From a virus, in IMG/VR virus record IMGVR_UViG_3300025652_000569, positions 1 through 23,472 of that record: DNA of 23,472 bases, one strand, 5' to 3'. The notes under the pieces were generated by a model, which saw only the letters and a program-made list of their open reading frames with translations, was not told the DNA's origin and searched no databases. Numbering within the stretch: the stretch's first letter is position 1; the number at the start of each line of letters is the position of its first letter. Positions 7,595 through 16,238 of the stretch are shown here, piece after piece. Both the position numbers and the translations under genes were made by a program.

Positions 7595-10500
7595 TTATAG
7601 CAGTTGTCTCAATTGGATCAGCGGTGATCGGGGCCGTTGGCGGCGCTGCTTTTCTGGCTGGTCTAAGTCTTTCTGCTTTTGTTGGCGTAACGTTGGTTGC
7701 CGGTACAGCTATAATCGCTGGCGGGGCAATGCTTGCCACAAAACTTATGTCAATTGACATGCCGGGCGTCCCAGACACTGACAAGTCACGACAGGTAACG
7801 TCAAAAAGCACTGTCGAACCGATGAAGATAATTTATGGTCAGGCGCTGGTGTCTGGGCCGTTAGCTTTCTTGGGATTATCGGGCGACGACAACGAAGACC
7901 TTCATCACGTTATTGCGCTTGCAGGCCACGAAGTCGAAGCAATTACAGACGTTTGGCTTGATGATGAGGTAATAATCAACCCAAACGGGATAGTTACTTC
8001 TGGAACATTTGGGCCGGTTACTGTGACGGTTGATGTTCCGATATTTAACGGCATAGAATTTCCAAACATTCCGCAAGTTCAAGTTTACAAATATCTTGGC
8101 ACCGCTGATCAAACCTATGATCCAATTCTTGTTTCGAGGTTTGCTGATTATAGTACCAACAATAAAGGCCAAGGAATCGCGTATATCCACACGATTTTCA
8201 CGCTGTTGGAAGCCACTGTAAGCCAAGAACTTTGGGGCAAGTATTCACCGAACAACATTCGCGCTTTGGTCAAAGGTCGGAAAGTATACGATCCACGCCT
8301 TGACGTAGCTGCTGGTAATGCTGCTGGCGCAAATCCAGCCAATCCAAGTTATATAGCCTACTCGGACAACCCAGCTTTGTGCGTAGCCGATTACCTAACC
8401 AATAAACAATTCGGTATGGGCGTGGCAACAAATAAAGTCGATTGGCTTGAGGTGATTATAGCAGCCGACGCTTGCGATGTTTCCGTACCAGTTCCGGGAG
8501 GCACTGAAAAGCGATTCACCGCGAATGGCGTTTTGTTTGGAACTGATCCACACATGACCAGCATCAACAAGCTGCTGAGTTCAATGAATGGTTCGCTGGT
8601 ATACTCTGGTGGCGAGTACATCATCAGCGCAGGCGTGTATCAGGCACCGACTCATGTATTGACCGAGGATGATTTGGCCGGGTCTGTGACGGTTAAAACA
8701 TCTGTTGAACGAGCAGACAGATTCAACACTGTCAAATCTATCATTATCGACCCTGCTCAAAACAATAAATCGGTCGAGGTTCCACGGGTTCAACTGACCG
8801 CCGCGTTTAATCGTGACAACCAAGAGACTTTAGAGCGCGAAATAAATCTGCCGTTTACCAATTCAAGCTACATGGCTCAACGAATTGCAAATAAGCTGAT
8901 TCAGATGAGCGACCAGCAAAAGCTGCTGACGTTTCCAGCTAACCTTTCAGCAATGGCAATCACGGTCGGTGATCGGGTTGAAGTAAATATTGAAGAGCTT
9001 GGCTTTTCGTCTAAGGTCTTCCGTTGCATGGGTTGGAGCTTTACAGAAAGCGGTATCTCTTTAACGCTTGCAGAAGATGACCCCGGAAGCTACGCAGATC
9101 CTGACGCGATAGAATATTCAACTATCAGCGCGGCGGGTATTATCACAAACGGATTTCCCGGTGTACCTGATCCGCAAAGTCTGATCGCGGTTGCAGGCGT
9201 GAATTCAATTGATTTGAATTGGCGAAATCCAAGCAACACTTCAAGGTTTTCAAGTGTAATTGTTTATGCTTCTTCGACCGATCAATGGTCAGATGCTGTC
9301 GAAATTGGTCGAGGTATAATCACATCTTTTAAACATGACGCAAGCACCGAAGCAGACTCGATAACTTCCGGTGATCAGCGTTGGTATTGGATCAGAGCAA
9401 TTGGTATAGGTTCTAGCGCCAACGTATTCAGCGACCGAAATCCAGACAACGACCAATCAAACGTCACGGCAACCGCGCTGACAAACATAGCAGATTCTGT
9501 CGAGTGGCAAGATGTTTCCAATTTAAACGGTGGCAGGCCATTTGACAACGCGACCGTCGGCGCTACGGCTGGCAGTAATTTAACCGCATCGACAGGCGCA
9601 CTGCTTGGCGATGATGACGTTTTAAACAGCGTTGTAATTGAAGATATCACCGAAATTCAACTTGCTGGAACCGGCGAAATTCTTGAGTTGATCGGCGGGG
9701 CTAGAGCTGACTTGCAGCAGCTTGGCGACGTTGCTGCTTATGCGTTCAACAACGGTCAATATTTGCTGGGCATAACAAACGACCTTGACGCAAGTTTTGG
9801 CAATTTACAGCAAACCGTTGTTGATATTACCGCCGGTACTACTGATGTTTTTGTCAGCGATGAGCCGCCGGTTGCTGGCGTTGGAGGCGTACCCGATCCG
9901 ATTGATATTTATTCGCGCTGGTATGATTCAAACGACAACAACAAGCCATATTACTGGAACGGGACAACTTGGGTTGATTTGAGCGATCCACGAATTGCGT
10001 CCAATCAAAGTGAGATCACTGCTGTCTCGGCCAACCTTGATGGCACAATCACAACGGTAAACGGGCATACAACTCAAATTTCGGCGACTACAAGCGCGGT
10101 AAGCGTTTTAGATGCAACGGTAGTCCTGATTGACGAAGACTTGGTTGCGCTCACAGGATCGTACGATGCTTTTGTTTTGGCTTATGATGCGGAAGACGCT
10201 GACGGCAGGATCTCGGTCAATGCTGGCGCAATTGATACTTTAGAACTTAAAGTCGAAGACATAGACGGGCTGATTGCTGTTTCTGCGACCGATATCACTG
10301 AACTTAAGGTCAGCAGGCAGAATTATACAAAGCTAGAAGGCACGGACGGCGAACCGTTAACGCTTGTCAATGACGGCCCAGAGATCGAATTGCAAGACAC
10401 CAGCGCGGTAGGTGGGGCAACCGGAACAGCCGTCTCCATTCTGGACACTAGAATAGTCGAGACAGAGCGCGGTATCTCAGTCACCAGCCAAGACATTGTT

Positions 10501-12021
10501 TCTCTGACTTCTGCTCTGAATGATACCAATTTAAATCTGGCAGGCGAGGCAAATGCTATATCGAATTTGTCCACTATTGTCGAGATACAAGGCGATGTCA
10601 TAACCGCCACGTCTAGCGACATAGTATTGCTGACAGCTCGCGTTGGAAATAATGAAGGCGAGATTAACCAGTTAAACACTGTCACGGCTGGCTCAACTAG
10701 CCTATTAGTTAAATCGTTCTTGGAATTAACTGGAACGGTAGGCGATGCCCAAGGTGATATCACTCAACTTAATACTGTGGACTTAAGCTCAACAAGTGCA
10801 TTAGTACTGGCACATTTAAAGGTTAGCTCGACGGTCGGGGAAAACACCGCAGTAATATCACAGCAATTAGAAAGCATAAACGGCATCGAAGCTAATTATA
10901 GCGTCAAGGTTGACATCAACGATCGGATCACTGGGTTCGGATTCAACAGCACAGCAGCAAATGCCGAGCCAGATAGCCTGTTTTATATAATTGCAGACAG
11001 GTTTGCAGTGGTAAATCCTGAGTCAACAGAAGACGCGCCGATTGTTCCGTTTGCTATAACTTACGACGTGGAAACCAGCACATCGAAAGTAATAATGACC
11101 GGTAACGTCATTATTGATGGCGATTTGATTACAACCGGAACCGTAAACGCTGACCGAATTGATGTTGCAGGTATTATTACTGCTGGCAGCATTGTAATCG
11201 GAAGCGATATTGAAAACTTTATTATTGGCTCTGATGTGAATGCAAACGTCACGAGCATCAGCGGTGGCGTAATAACCACCGGAACTGTTAAGGCCGCAAA
11301 TATAAACATCGACGGCATAACTTTGAGCAGAAGCGGCGATTCTTTGGTGATTAACGCAGAAGGCGTTGGCACAGCTCAATTAGCTGGCAATGCAGTAACC
11401 ATTGACAAAATAGCTGACAGCATCCAATCGAGTGACTATGTAACCGGAGTTAGCGGTTGGAAAATTACTAAAGCAGGTGCGTCTGAGTTTTCTAATGTCA
11501 CAGTCCGAGGAAGCGTAGACGCTGGAAGCATCAACATCGACGGAGTGACTTTAGACACTGATCCTATTACTGGCAATCTGATTGTAAAAGGCGGCGGTAT
11601 TGGAACTGGGCAATTAGCAACCGGAGCAGTAACTGCTGATCAGCTTGCACCAGTCGCCGTTACCGCTGACAAAGTTGACCCAAATGCTATTATATTCAGT
11701 CAAGGCGATGTGGTTGTAATCTATAACTGGGACGGGACTAATCACAGCCCATCTGCTGATTACATTGATGTACCCGTAATATTTACAAACGTTATCGGCG
11801 AATCAATCGCTGGCGTTACGACACTCAGAATTACTTGGGTTAGCTCTACAGAATTAACTGGGGCTGAATTTGGCACAAATGATGATACTGTGGTAACCGT
11901 AGATGCTGGCGGAGGCACAAGTGACGGTTATGTCAGAATGAAGGTTGTGCACACTGCGTCGGGCATTTCGACTTACGTTACAGGCACTATTTTGGCGAGC
12001 GGCGGGAGCGGCGGCAAATGA
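7582..12021 (+). CDS. Tail tip / host-specificity protein (lambda gpJ-like), with gpI-like N-terminus
   Basis: This 1479-aa protein is taken from ATG 7582, preceded by AAGGGTTGGAAG; TTG 7573 would add three residues. Residues 4-54 are strongly hydrophobic, resembling the membrane-prone part of lambda gpI fused to J. Next comes T-V-E-P-M-K-I-I-Y-G-Q, the usual opening of J-type tip proteins. An FN3-like domain lies at about 525-625, a repetitive T/S/V/D-rich region at about 810-1100, and a DUF1983-like segment with Y-S-V-K-V-D-I-N-D-R-I-T-G-F-G-F near 1103-1170. The rest has I-T-T-G-T-V-N-A-D-R-I-type repeats, typical of receptor-facing ends. It should form the trimeric tip that recognises the host receptor. 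Confidence 0.9.
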   Translation: MPPVIIAVVSIGSAVIGAVGGAAFLAGLSLSAFVGVTLVAGTAIIAGGAMLATKLMSIDMPGVPDTDKSRQVTSKSTVEPMKIIYGQALVSGPLAFLGLSGDDNEDLHHVIALAGHEVEAITDVWLDDEVIINPNGIVTSGTFGPVTVTVDVPIFNGIEFPNIPQVQVYKYLGTADQTYDPILVSRFADYSTNNKGQGIAYIHTIFTLLEATVSQELWGKYSPNNIRALVKGRKVYDPRLDVAAGNAAGANPANPSYIAYSDNPALCVADYLTNKQFGMGVATNKVDWLEVIIAADACDVSVPVPGGTEKRFTANGVLFGTDPHMTSINKLLSSMNGSLVYSGGEYIISAGVYQAPTHVLTEDDLAGSVTVKTSVERADRFNTVKSIIIDPAQNNKSVEVPRVQLTAAFNRDNQETLEREINLPFTNSSYMAQRIANKLIQMSDQQKLLTFPANLSAMAITVGDRVEVNIEELGFSSKVFRCMGWSFTESGISLTLAEDDPGSYADPDAIEYSTISAAGIITNGFPGVPDPQSLIAVAGVNSIDLNWRNPSNTSRFSSVIVYASSTDQWSDAVEIGRGIITSFKHDASTEADSITSGDQRWYWIRAIGIGSSANVFSDRNPDNDQSNVTATALTNIADSVEWQDVSNLNGGRPFDNATVGATAGSNLTASTGALLGDDDVLNSVVIEDITEIQLAGTGEILELIGGARADLQQLGDVAAYAFNNGQYLLGITNDLDASFGNLQQTVVDITAGTTDVFVSDEPPVAGVGGVPDPIDIYSRWYDSNDNNKPYYWNGTTWVDLSDPRIASNQSEITAVSANLDGTITTVNGHTTQISATTSAVSVLDATVVLIDEDLVALTGSYDAFVLAYDAEDADGRISVNAGAIDTLELKVEDIDGLIAVSATDITELKVSRQNYTKLEGTDGEPLTLVNDGPEIELQDTSAVGGATGTAVSILDTRIVETERGISVTSQDIVSLTSALNDTNLNLAGEANAISNLSTIVEIQGDVITATSSDIVLLTARVGNNEGEINQLNTVTAGSTSLLVKSFLELTGTVGDAQGDITQLNTVDLSSTSALVLAHLKVSSTVGENTAVISQQLESINGIEANYSVKVDINDRITGFGFNSTAANAEPDSLFYIIADRFAVVNPESTEDAPIVPFAITYDVETSTSKVIMTGNVIIDGDLITTGTVNADRIDVAGIITAGSIVIGSDIENFIIGSDVNANVTSISGGVITTGTVKAANINIDGITLSRSGDSLVINAEGVGTAQLAGNAVTIDKIADSIQSSDYVTGVSGWKITKAGASEFSNVTVRGSVDAGSINIDGVTLDTDPITGNLIVKGGGIGTGQLATGAVTADQLAPVAVTADKVDPNAIIFSQGDVVVIYNWDGTNHSPSADYIDVPVIFTNVIGESIAGVTTLRITWVSSTELTGAEFGTNDDTVVTVDAGGGTSDGYVRMKVVHTASGISTYVTGTILASGGSGGK

Positions 12022-12668
12022 AGATTGAATGTATTATGGAAGGCAACCGACTTGGCTGGACGGCAACGCCAATCGGATTCAGAGATTTGTTCGATTTCCA
12101 TGAGACAATGGAAGATTGGCCCGAGGATCATGAAGGCAAGTTTACGCTGTCCAGATCAACTCTGGTGGTAAACAAGCACGTCGTTCATAGCAGGTCAATA
12201 GAAACCCCATTGACAAATGAAAGCGCCTTCAACGGCGTCTGGGCGGTTCGTGACGCATCAGGCCAGTGGATAGGATACTGGCGCGACAAGATCAAGGGTA
12301 AATTGGTTCATACTGGGCAGACTGCTATTCATCCAGATCAGCGCGGAAAAGGGTATTTCAGAACATTCATGCACATGCAGGCATATTTAGCATTTTACGT
12401 TTACAATTGTGACAACTGGTCGTTTGAAGTCATGGACGAACAACCCGCACTAATGACCAAGATAGACCGACACTGGGACGGTGGAGCAGATCAAAAAGGC
12501 GCTGAACGACAAGGGTCAACTGGCGCTAATGTAGTAAAATTCAGCCAATCGAGAGAAGATCAACTGACGCGGTTTGGCACAGCGAGACACTCTCAAGACA
12601 TTGCTGACGGGCTGGTGATGACGCCAGAAAACGCAGGATACTCGAACGTGTTTCAATTTACAGAATAG
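12018..12668 (+). CDS. GNAT-like acetyltransferase fold protein in the tail region
   Basis: This 216-aa protein begins at ATG 12018 in an ATGA overlap with the tip gene. Residues 96-118 read L-V-H-T-G-Q-T-A-I-H-P-D-Q-R-G-K-G-Y-F, a clear match to GNAT motif A: a beta strand, 'H-P', then R/Q-x-x-G-x-G/A for acetyl-CoA pyrophosphate binding. The following helix (F-M-H-M-Q-A-Y-L-A-F-Y) also fits. A W-x-x-G-Y-W strand precedes it. The remaining parts are unlike common GNAT proteins. Substrate is unknown; the genes between tip and fibre suggest a virion or host-surface role, though this is a guess. Confidence 0.6.
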   Translation: MKIECIMEGNRLGWTATPIGFRDLFDFHETMEDWPEDHEGKFTLSRSTLVVNKHVVHSRSIETPLTNESAFNGVWAVRDASGQWIGYWRDKIKGKLVHTGQTAIHPDQRGKGYFRTFMHMQAYLAFYVYNCDNWSFEVMDEQPALMTKIDRHWDGGADQKGAERQGSTGANVVKFSQSREDQLTRFGTARHSQDIADGLVMTPENAGYSNVFQFTE

Positions 12669-12684
12669 ACCAATCTTACATAAT
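12657..12684 (+). promoter_or_regulatory. Possible sigma70-type promoter for the tail fibre gene
   Basis: TTTACA at 12657-12662 and CATAAT at 12679-12684 are separated by 16 nt; each matches the consensus at five of six positions. The pair straddles the end of the GNAT-like gene and the only true gap (42 nt) between the tip and fibre genes. A start site near 12691 would give a short leader before the AGGAG ribosome site. Read by eye; A/T-rich chance matches are common. Confidence 0.3.
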
Positions 12685-12710
12685 ACGGCCCGAACGGTCA
12701 GGAGAACGAA

Positions 12711-14447
12711 ATGGCTCAGATAGATACTCTAACGAACGTCGGCGCAGTAGTAAGCACTGACCTTGCGCTGATCCTGCGCGGCGGTGCAAACGTGCTCGGA
12801 ACCTTTGGCAGTCTGGTAGGCCAGAACGCGACAAGTGTCACCATCACAGGCGGGACGGTCAATGGCACGGTGATCGGCGGTGTAACGCCAGCGGCTGGTA
12901 GTTTTACTACGCTGGGAACTACAGGAGCCGCCACCTTTAGTGCAGGCATCACAGCCACTACTGGTGCGTTTAGTGGTGGGGTAAACATTACTGACTCATC
13001 CTATGGTATATACTCTACAGCCGTAGCAGCAACCATAGGGTATATTGGAAATTCAGCAAACGATTTAACTATTTTCAGTTCGACAGCGGGGCATAACGGA
13101 CTACGCTTTCATGATAACGGCATTCTGCCAATTGATAATACTGGCGCTCTTGTTGACGCGGATGCTGACCTTGGTATAGGTACATATCGTTTCAAAGATT
13201 TATATTTGTCGGGAACTGTCAATGCAGGAGCGGCGACGTTTAGTGGTGTTGTTAAAGTCAATACTGCGCTCGCGTTGGGAGATATAAATCTCACGCAAAC
13301 AGCAGATGCAAAAGGTATCGTGATAGTTGATTCAACGGAAAGTGGTGCTTTAAAACTTCAACATAATGCAGCCAGCAGTTATATAGCAAACAACGATACG
13401 CGCAACATGGTTTTTGCAACTAACTCTTTAGATAGAGTGACTATTGACGGCAGCACAGGAGCGGCGACGTTTAGTGGTAATGTGACTATTGGATCACAAA
13501 CTTTTATTTCAACTACTGGCGGTGTTTATGTTGACGGGGGTTATACAACAAGAGTGACCGCAAGTGGGTCTGGTGCCGCAGGACACGATATGTTGTTTTA
13601 TACGGGCACTGGCGCTGGCTCAGAACGCCTCCGAATCGACGCCAGCGGCAATTTGTTGGTGGGTAAAGCGGCTTCTAGCTTTACTACAGCAGGCGTTGAA
13701 CTGGCGCAAGGTGGCACAGCAGGTAAGGTTCAGATACAACGCTCTTCTAGCCCCTTAGCTCTTGTTAATTTAACGGACGATGGAAGCATCCTTAATTTTT
13801 ATAAAGGAACCACAAGCGTAGGTAGTATTGGTACTTTAGGAGGCAATTTATTTATAGGCTCCCCAAACGGAACAGCGGCACATTTAAGGTTGGGTGAAGG
13901 AGGAATTTTTCCAAGTGATAGCGGCGGGTACAATAGAAATGCTGCTATTGATCTTGGTGGCATATCTTCAAAGTTCAAAGACCTATACCTATCAGGCGGT
14001 GTTAATGCAGGAGCGGCGACGTTTAGTGCGGGTGTAGTTATAAATGAAAGCGGCGTAGACTCTGACTTCCGCGTTGAGTCTGACAATGACTCTAGTGCGC
14101 TCTTTGTGGATGGGGCAGACGGAACAACAACGGTAAGAAAATTAAACTTAGGAGTAGGCGGTGGCTTGAGGGGTGAAGGGGCAATAAGTGTAGGCACTTC
14201 TGCAACCGATATAACTTCTGAAAATGATTTTGGCTCACTTTGTATCGTATCAGGTAATAGTAACGGAAATATATTTACCGATTTAGTCTTTTTTGCTACG
14301 ACTGTGGGAGCAATAGTAATAGCAGGTGGTACTGTATCTGGTGGCCCTGCGGGTAGAACATATTCAGTAGTGTCTTCTAAACTAAAACTAGCAATGGCAA
14401 GTGGCACTTCATTAGTAAAAGCCACAGCCTTTATGGGTACGCTGTAA
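12711..14447 (+). CDS. Repeat-containing tail fibre protein
   Basis: This 578-aa protein starts at ATG 12711 after AGGAG. The first 40 residues (A-Q-I-D-T-L-T-N-V-G-A-V-V-S-T-D) look like a virion-attachment segment. The rest is low in charge and built of recurring phrases such as A-A-T-F-S-G/A and L-S-G-x-V-N-A-G-A-A-T-F-S, with G-F-R-F-K-D-L-Y-L-S-like joins, a style common in marine phage fibres. No intramolecular chaperone (peptidase S74) motif is seen; the end is G-T-S-L-V-K-A-T-A-F-M-G-T-L. It probably makes trimeric side or tip fibres that bind host surface polymers. Confidence 0.78.
   Translation: MAQIDTLTNVGAVVSTDLALILRGGANVLGTFGSLVGQNATSVTITGGTVNGTVIGGVTPAAGSFTTLGTTGAATFSAGITATTGAFSGGVNITDSSYGIYSTAVAATIGYIGNSANDLTIFSSTAGHNGLRFHDNGILPIDNTGALVDADADLGIGTYRFKDLYLSGTVNAGAATFSGVVKVNTALALGDINLTQTADAKGIVIVDSTESGALKLQHNAASSYIANNDTRNMVFATNSLDRVTIDGSTGAATFSGNVTIGSQTFISTTGGVYVDGGYTTRVTASGSGAAGHDMLFYTGTGAGSERLRIDASGNLLVGKAASSFTTAGVELAQGGTAGKVQIQRSSSPLALVNLTDDGSILNFYKGTTSVGSIGTLGGNLFIGSPNGTAAHLRLGEGGIFPSDSGGYNRNAAIDLGGISSKFKDLYLSGGVNAGAATFSAGVVINESGVDSDFRVESDNDSSALFVDGADGTTTVRKLNLGVGGGLRGEGAISVGTSATDITSENDFGSLCIVSGNSNGNIFTDLVFFATTVGAIVIAGGTVSGGPAGRTYSVVSSKLKLAMASGTSLVKATAFMGTL
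12922..14028 (+). repeat. Dispersed short repeats inside the tail fibre gene
   Basis: A 25-bp unit encoding N-A-G-A-A-T-F-S is identical at 13221-13245 and 14004-14028. Twenty-one of its bases recur at 13456-13476. A fourth copy at 12922-12942 differs only at three third-codon positions. The longer protein block around each full copy, with F-K-D-L-Y-L-S-G-x-V, is also shared between about 13190-13245 and about 13974-14028. Exact identity at DNA level suggests recent duplication or conversion between repeats. Confidence 0.8.
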
Positions 14448-14482
14448 ACTAACTTAACAACTTAACAAAAGTAGAAAGAAAC

Positions 14483-14827
14483 ATGGCAATTAACAACACT
14501 TGGTCAGTGACCAACATGCAACACACAGATGCCGACGGTGGTGTCTTTTTAGTCTACTGGTCGATGGTAGCGGCAAGCGATGGGTCACCATCCTACACTG
14601 CTTCTGAAGGCGGCAAGCTGCGTTGTGAGTATGACGCTTTAAGCCCGACCTATATTCCCTACGCTGACTTGACCGAAGCTGACGTTTTGGAATGGGTCTA
14701 CACTAGCTTGATCGAAGGCGACGAAACCGCTGCCGAAGCTAAAGCGCGTGTAGAAGCTGACCGTGATGGAAAAGTACAGAAGCAAATTGATGCTGCTACA
14801 ACTACTGCGACGGGAGTGCCTTGGTAA
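14483..14827 (+). CDS. Small virion-associated-type protein, paralogue 1 (DUF7936-like)
   Basis: This 114-aa protein starts at ATG 14483; the preceding 35 nt are A-rich with a weak AGAAAG ribosome site. It reads W-S-V-T-N-M-Q-H-T-D-A-D-G-G-V-F-L-V-Y-W, later A-D-L-T-E-A-D-V-L-E-W-V and ends T-G-V-P-W. The second protein at 14988 shares D-G-G-V-x-x-x-x-W, D-L-T-E-x-x-V-L-x-W-V and G-x-P-W. Small proteins of this kind are common next to fibres in cyanophages and other marine phages; from memory they match DUF7936. Function is unknown. Confidence 0.72.
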   Translation: MAINNTWSVTNMQHTDADGGVFLVYWSMVAASDGSPSYTASEGGKLRCEYDALSPTYIPYADLTEADVLEWVYTSLIEGDETAAEAKARVEADRDGKVQKQIDAATTTATGVPW

Positions 14828-14991
14828 TGGAGTACGTTTTGAATGCTTATATAATATTGACTTCTGTAGTCACTATTGCATCAATTATCGCTAACTACAC
14901 TGACACCCCACGCGACGACGTATGGGTGGCAAAGGCTTACAAGCTGATGGAGAGCTTTGCATTCCTAAACAATAAGGCGAAACAACCATGA
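14827..14991 (+). CDS. 54-aa single-TM peptide between the paralogues
   Basis: ATG 14827 shares TAATG with the previous gene, and the stop shares ATGA with the next. The product starts MEYVLNAYIILTSVVTIASI, a transmembrane helix of about 20 residues, and then has N-Y-T-D-T-P-R-D-D-x-W-V-A-K-A-Y-K-L-M-E-S-F-A-F-L-N. The T-P-R-D-D and K-A-Y-K-L motif is seen in small phage membrane proteins that I recall near fibre or lysis genes. A holin-like or envelope role is possible but unproven. Confidence 0.7.
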   Translation: MEYVLNAYIILTSVVTIASIIANYTDTPRDDVWVAKAYKLMESFAFLNNKAKQP

Positions 14992-15278
14992 ATTGGAATA
15001 TTGCACAACTCGAACGAACTGTCGCTGACGGCGGCGTAACCATAGCGCACTGGAGAGTTTCAAAGGCCGACGGCGATTACTCTGCCAGCTCATACGGCAC
15101 TTGCTCGTTCACGCCTGATGAAGCTGCTGAAGACTTTGTGGCCTTTGAAGATTTGACTGAAGAAGTAGTACTGGGCTGGGTTCAGGCGACGATGGACGTT
15201 GAAGCTCTTGAAGAGAGTTTTGATGTCAATATCGAGTTGCAGAAAAATCCGGTGAATGCTAGTGGTTTGCCTTGGTAG
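14988..15278 (+). CDS. Small virion-associated-type protein, paralogue 2 (DUF7936-like)
   Basis: This 96-aa protein, ATG 14988, is a shorter paralogue of the 14483 gene. It has N-W-N-I-A-Q-L-E-R-T-V-A-D-G-G-V-T-I-A-H-W-R-V near its start, F-E-D-L-T-E-E-V-V-L-G-W-V mid-protein and ends A-S-G-L-P-W. It lacks the longer acidic/lysine C-terminal helix seen in paralogue 1. The two genes lie on either side of the one-TM peptide gene in the same tight unit. Function unknown. Confidence 0.72.
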   Translation: MNWNIAQLERTVADGGVTIAHWRVSKADGDYSASSYGTCSFTPDEAAEDFVAFEDLTEEVVLGWVQATMDVEALEESFDVNIELQKNPVNASGLPW

Positions 15279-15318
15279 GTTTTGTGATAAGATACAATTT
15301 CAACCAGAGGAGATGGAA

Positions 15319-15546
15319 ATGATTACAATTGATGATGTATTGTACGAAGAAGCGGATCTGAATGATGTGGCAAAGGCTCAAGTCGAGCGCATTAATCAAC
15401 TGCGCCAGCAGCAAGCACAATTGGCCCAGCAGGATAACGAGCTGAAGGTATTGATCTCGGCCTACGCTAATGCGATCAGTCAGTCTGTGAAAGAAGAATG
15501 CGAAGAAAAAAAGAAGAAGAAAAGGAAAAGGCTGAATAATGCTTGA
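15319..15546 (+). CDS. Small coiled-coil protein (DUF6447-like)
   Basis: The start chosen is ATG 15319, which follows AGAGGAG with good spacing; the frame is open further upstream but without signal. The 75-aa protein begins MITIDDVLYEEADLNDVAKA, then a helical Q/L-rich coiled coil (I-N-Q-L-R-Q-Q-Q-A-Q-L-A), and ends in a lysine cluster. The 'I-D-x-x-x-Y-x-x-x-D-L' opening followed by a coiled coil is that of DUF6447, often present beside lysis genes in marine phages. The end overlaps the holin start by 8 nt. Function unknown. Confidence 0.7.
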   Translation: MITIDDVLYEEADLNDVAKAQVERINQLRQQQAQLAQQDNELKVLISAYANAISQSVKEECEEKKKKKRKRLNNA

Positions 15547-15916
15547 GCAATTGATTGGGCCAATAACCGGGTTGCTGGGGAAATTTGTCGAGGACAAAGA
15601 CCAGAAAAACGCTTTGGCGCATGAAATTGCAACATTAGCGCAGAAAGAAGCGCACAAAAATGCAGCCTTGCAGTTGGAAGTCAACAAGGCCGAGGCCGCT
15701 CACAAAAGCCTTTTCGTCGCCGGGTGGCGTCCGTTCATCGGGTGGTGCTGCGGGCTGGGTCTGTTATACTCCGTGCTTTTGGCGCCATTGCTAGATATTT
15801 GGTTTGAAATGCCGGTGATTGATTCAAGCATCTTGATGCCAACCATGACCGGGATGCTCGGACTTGGAGCCTTGAGAAGTTACGAGAAAGTAAAAGGAGT
15901 CAGTCGCGAAAAATGA
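15539..15916 (+). CDS. Holin, three-TM type (GTA_holin_3TM-like)
   Basis: This 125-aa protein starts at ATG 15539. Residues 1-55 form an amphipathic/helical part, then F-V-A-G-W-R-P-F-I-G-W-C-C at residues 59-71, the most characteristic phrase of the 'holin of 3TMs' family (PF11351). Hydrophobic stretches run about 64-88 and 96-114. Such holins make the inner-membrane holes that let endolysin reach the peptidoglycan. Position just before two one-TM proteins and a lysozyme without a signal peptide fits. Confidence 0.85.
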   Translation: MLEQLIGPITGLLGKFVEDKDQKNALAHEIATLAQKEAHKNAALQLEVNKAEAAHKSLFVAGWRPFIGWCCGLGLLYSVLLAPLLDIWFEMPVIDSSILMPTMTGMLGLGALRSYEKVKGVSREK

Positions 15917-16083
15917 TTACCGAGCAGGCAAAGGCAGCACTTGATGTGGCATCAGTCACCGCCACGGTTTCCGCGTTAATGGGCTGGCTTCCGGCTGTTG
16001 CTGCGGGTCTTTCTATCGTTTGGACTCTCATCAGAATATGGGAAACCGAGACGGTGAGGAAGCTTTTCAAGCGGGATGAATAA
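15913..16083 (+). CDS. Small one-TM protein in lysis cassette (holin-like)
   Basis: A 56-aa frame opens at ATG 15913 (ATGA overlap with the holin) and closes at TAA 16081-16083. It reads A-S-V-T-A-T-V-S-A-L-M-G-W-L-P-A-V-A-A-G-L-S-I-V-W with a TM helix at about 14-41, then T-L-I-R-I-W-E-T-E-T-V-R-K-L and a basic end. The 'W-L-P-x-x-A-A-x-L-S-I-x-W-T-x-I-R-I-x-E-T' style is common in small phage holins. It may be a second holin or an antiholin partner. Confidence 0.72.
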   Translation: MITEQAKAALDVASVTATVSALMGWLPAVAAGLSIVWTLIRIWETETVRKLFKRDE

Positions 16084-16238
16084 TGGAAACAGTAGACGCA
16101 ATTGTTTCTCTCTGGCCTGTCGCTGCTGGCATATTCTTGCTCGTTTTGACTATTGGCCGAATTTTGAACCGGCTTGAGGTTTTAGAATCGAAAATGATTG
16201 AGGCGTGGAAGGCTATCAACGAGCTGATTCGCAAATGA
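16083..16238 (+). CDS. Small one-TM protein before lysozyme (holin/spanin-like)
   Basis: A 51-aa frame begins at ATG 16083 in a TAATG overlap and ends by ATGA overlap with the lysozyme. Residues about 5-27 are hydrophobic (I-V-S-L-W-P-V-A-A-G-I-F-L-L-V-L-T-I-G), followed by a helix with heptad-like leucines (R-L-E-V-L-E-S-K-M). An N-terminal anchor with a helical tail could be a small inner-membrane spanin or a regulator of the holin. No lipobox partner was seen. Confidence 0.68.
   Translation: METVDAIVSLWPVAAGIFLLVLTIGRILNRLEVLESKMIEAWKAINELIRK

Noticed and set aside
15268-15293. TTGCCT and TGATAAGAT ahead of the coiled-coil gene as a possible lysis promoter.
   Set aside because: Spacing of 15 nt is short and the -10 matches only four of six positions; too weak to list.
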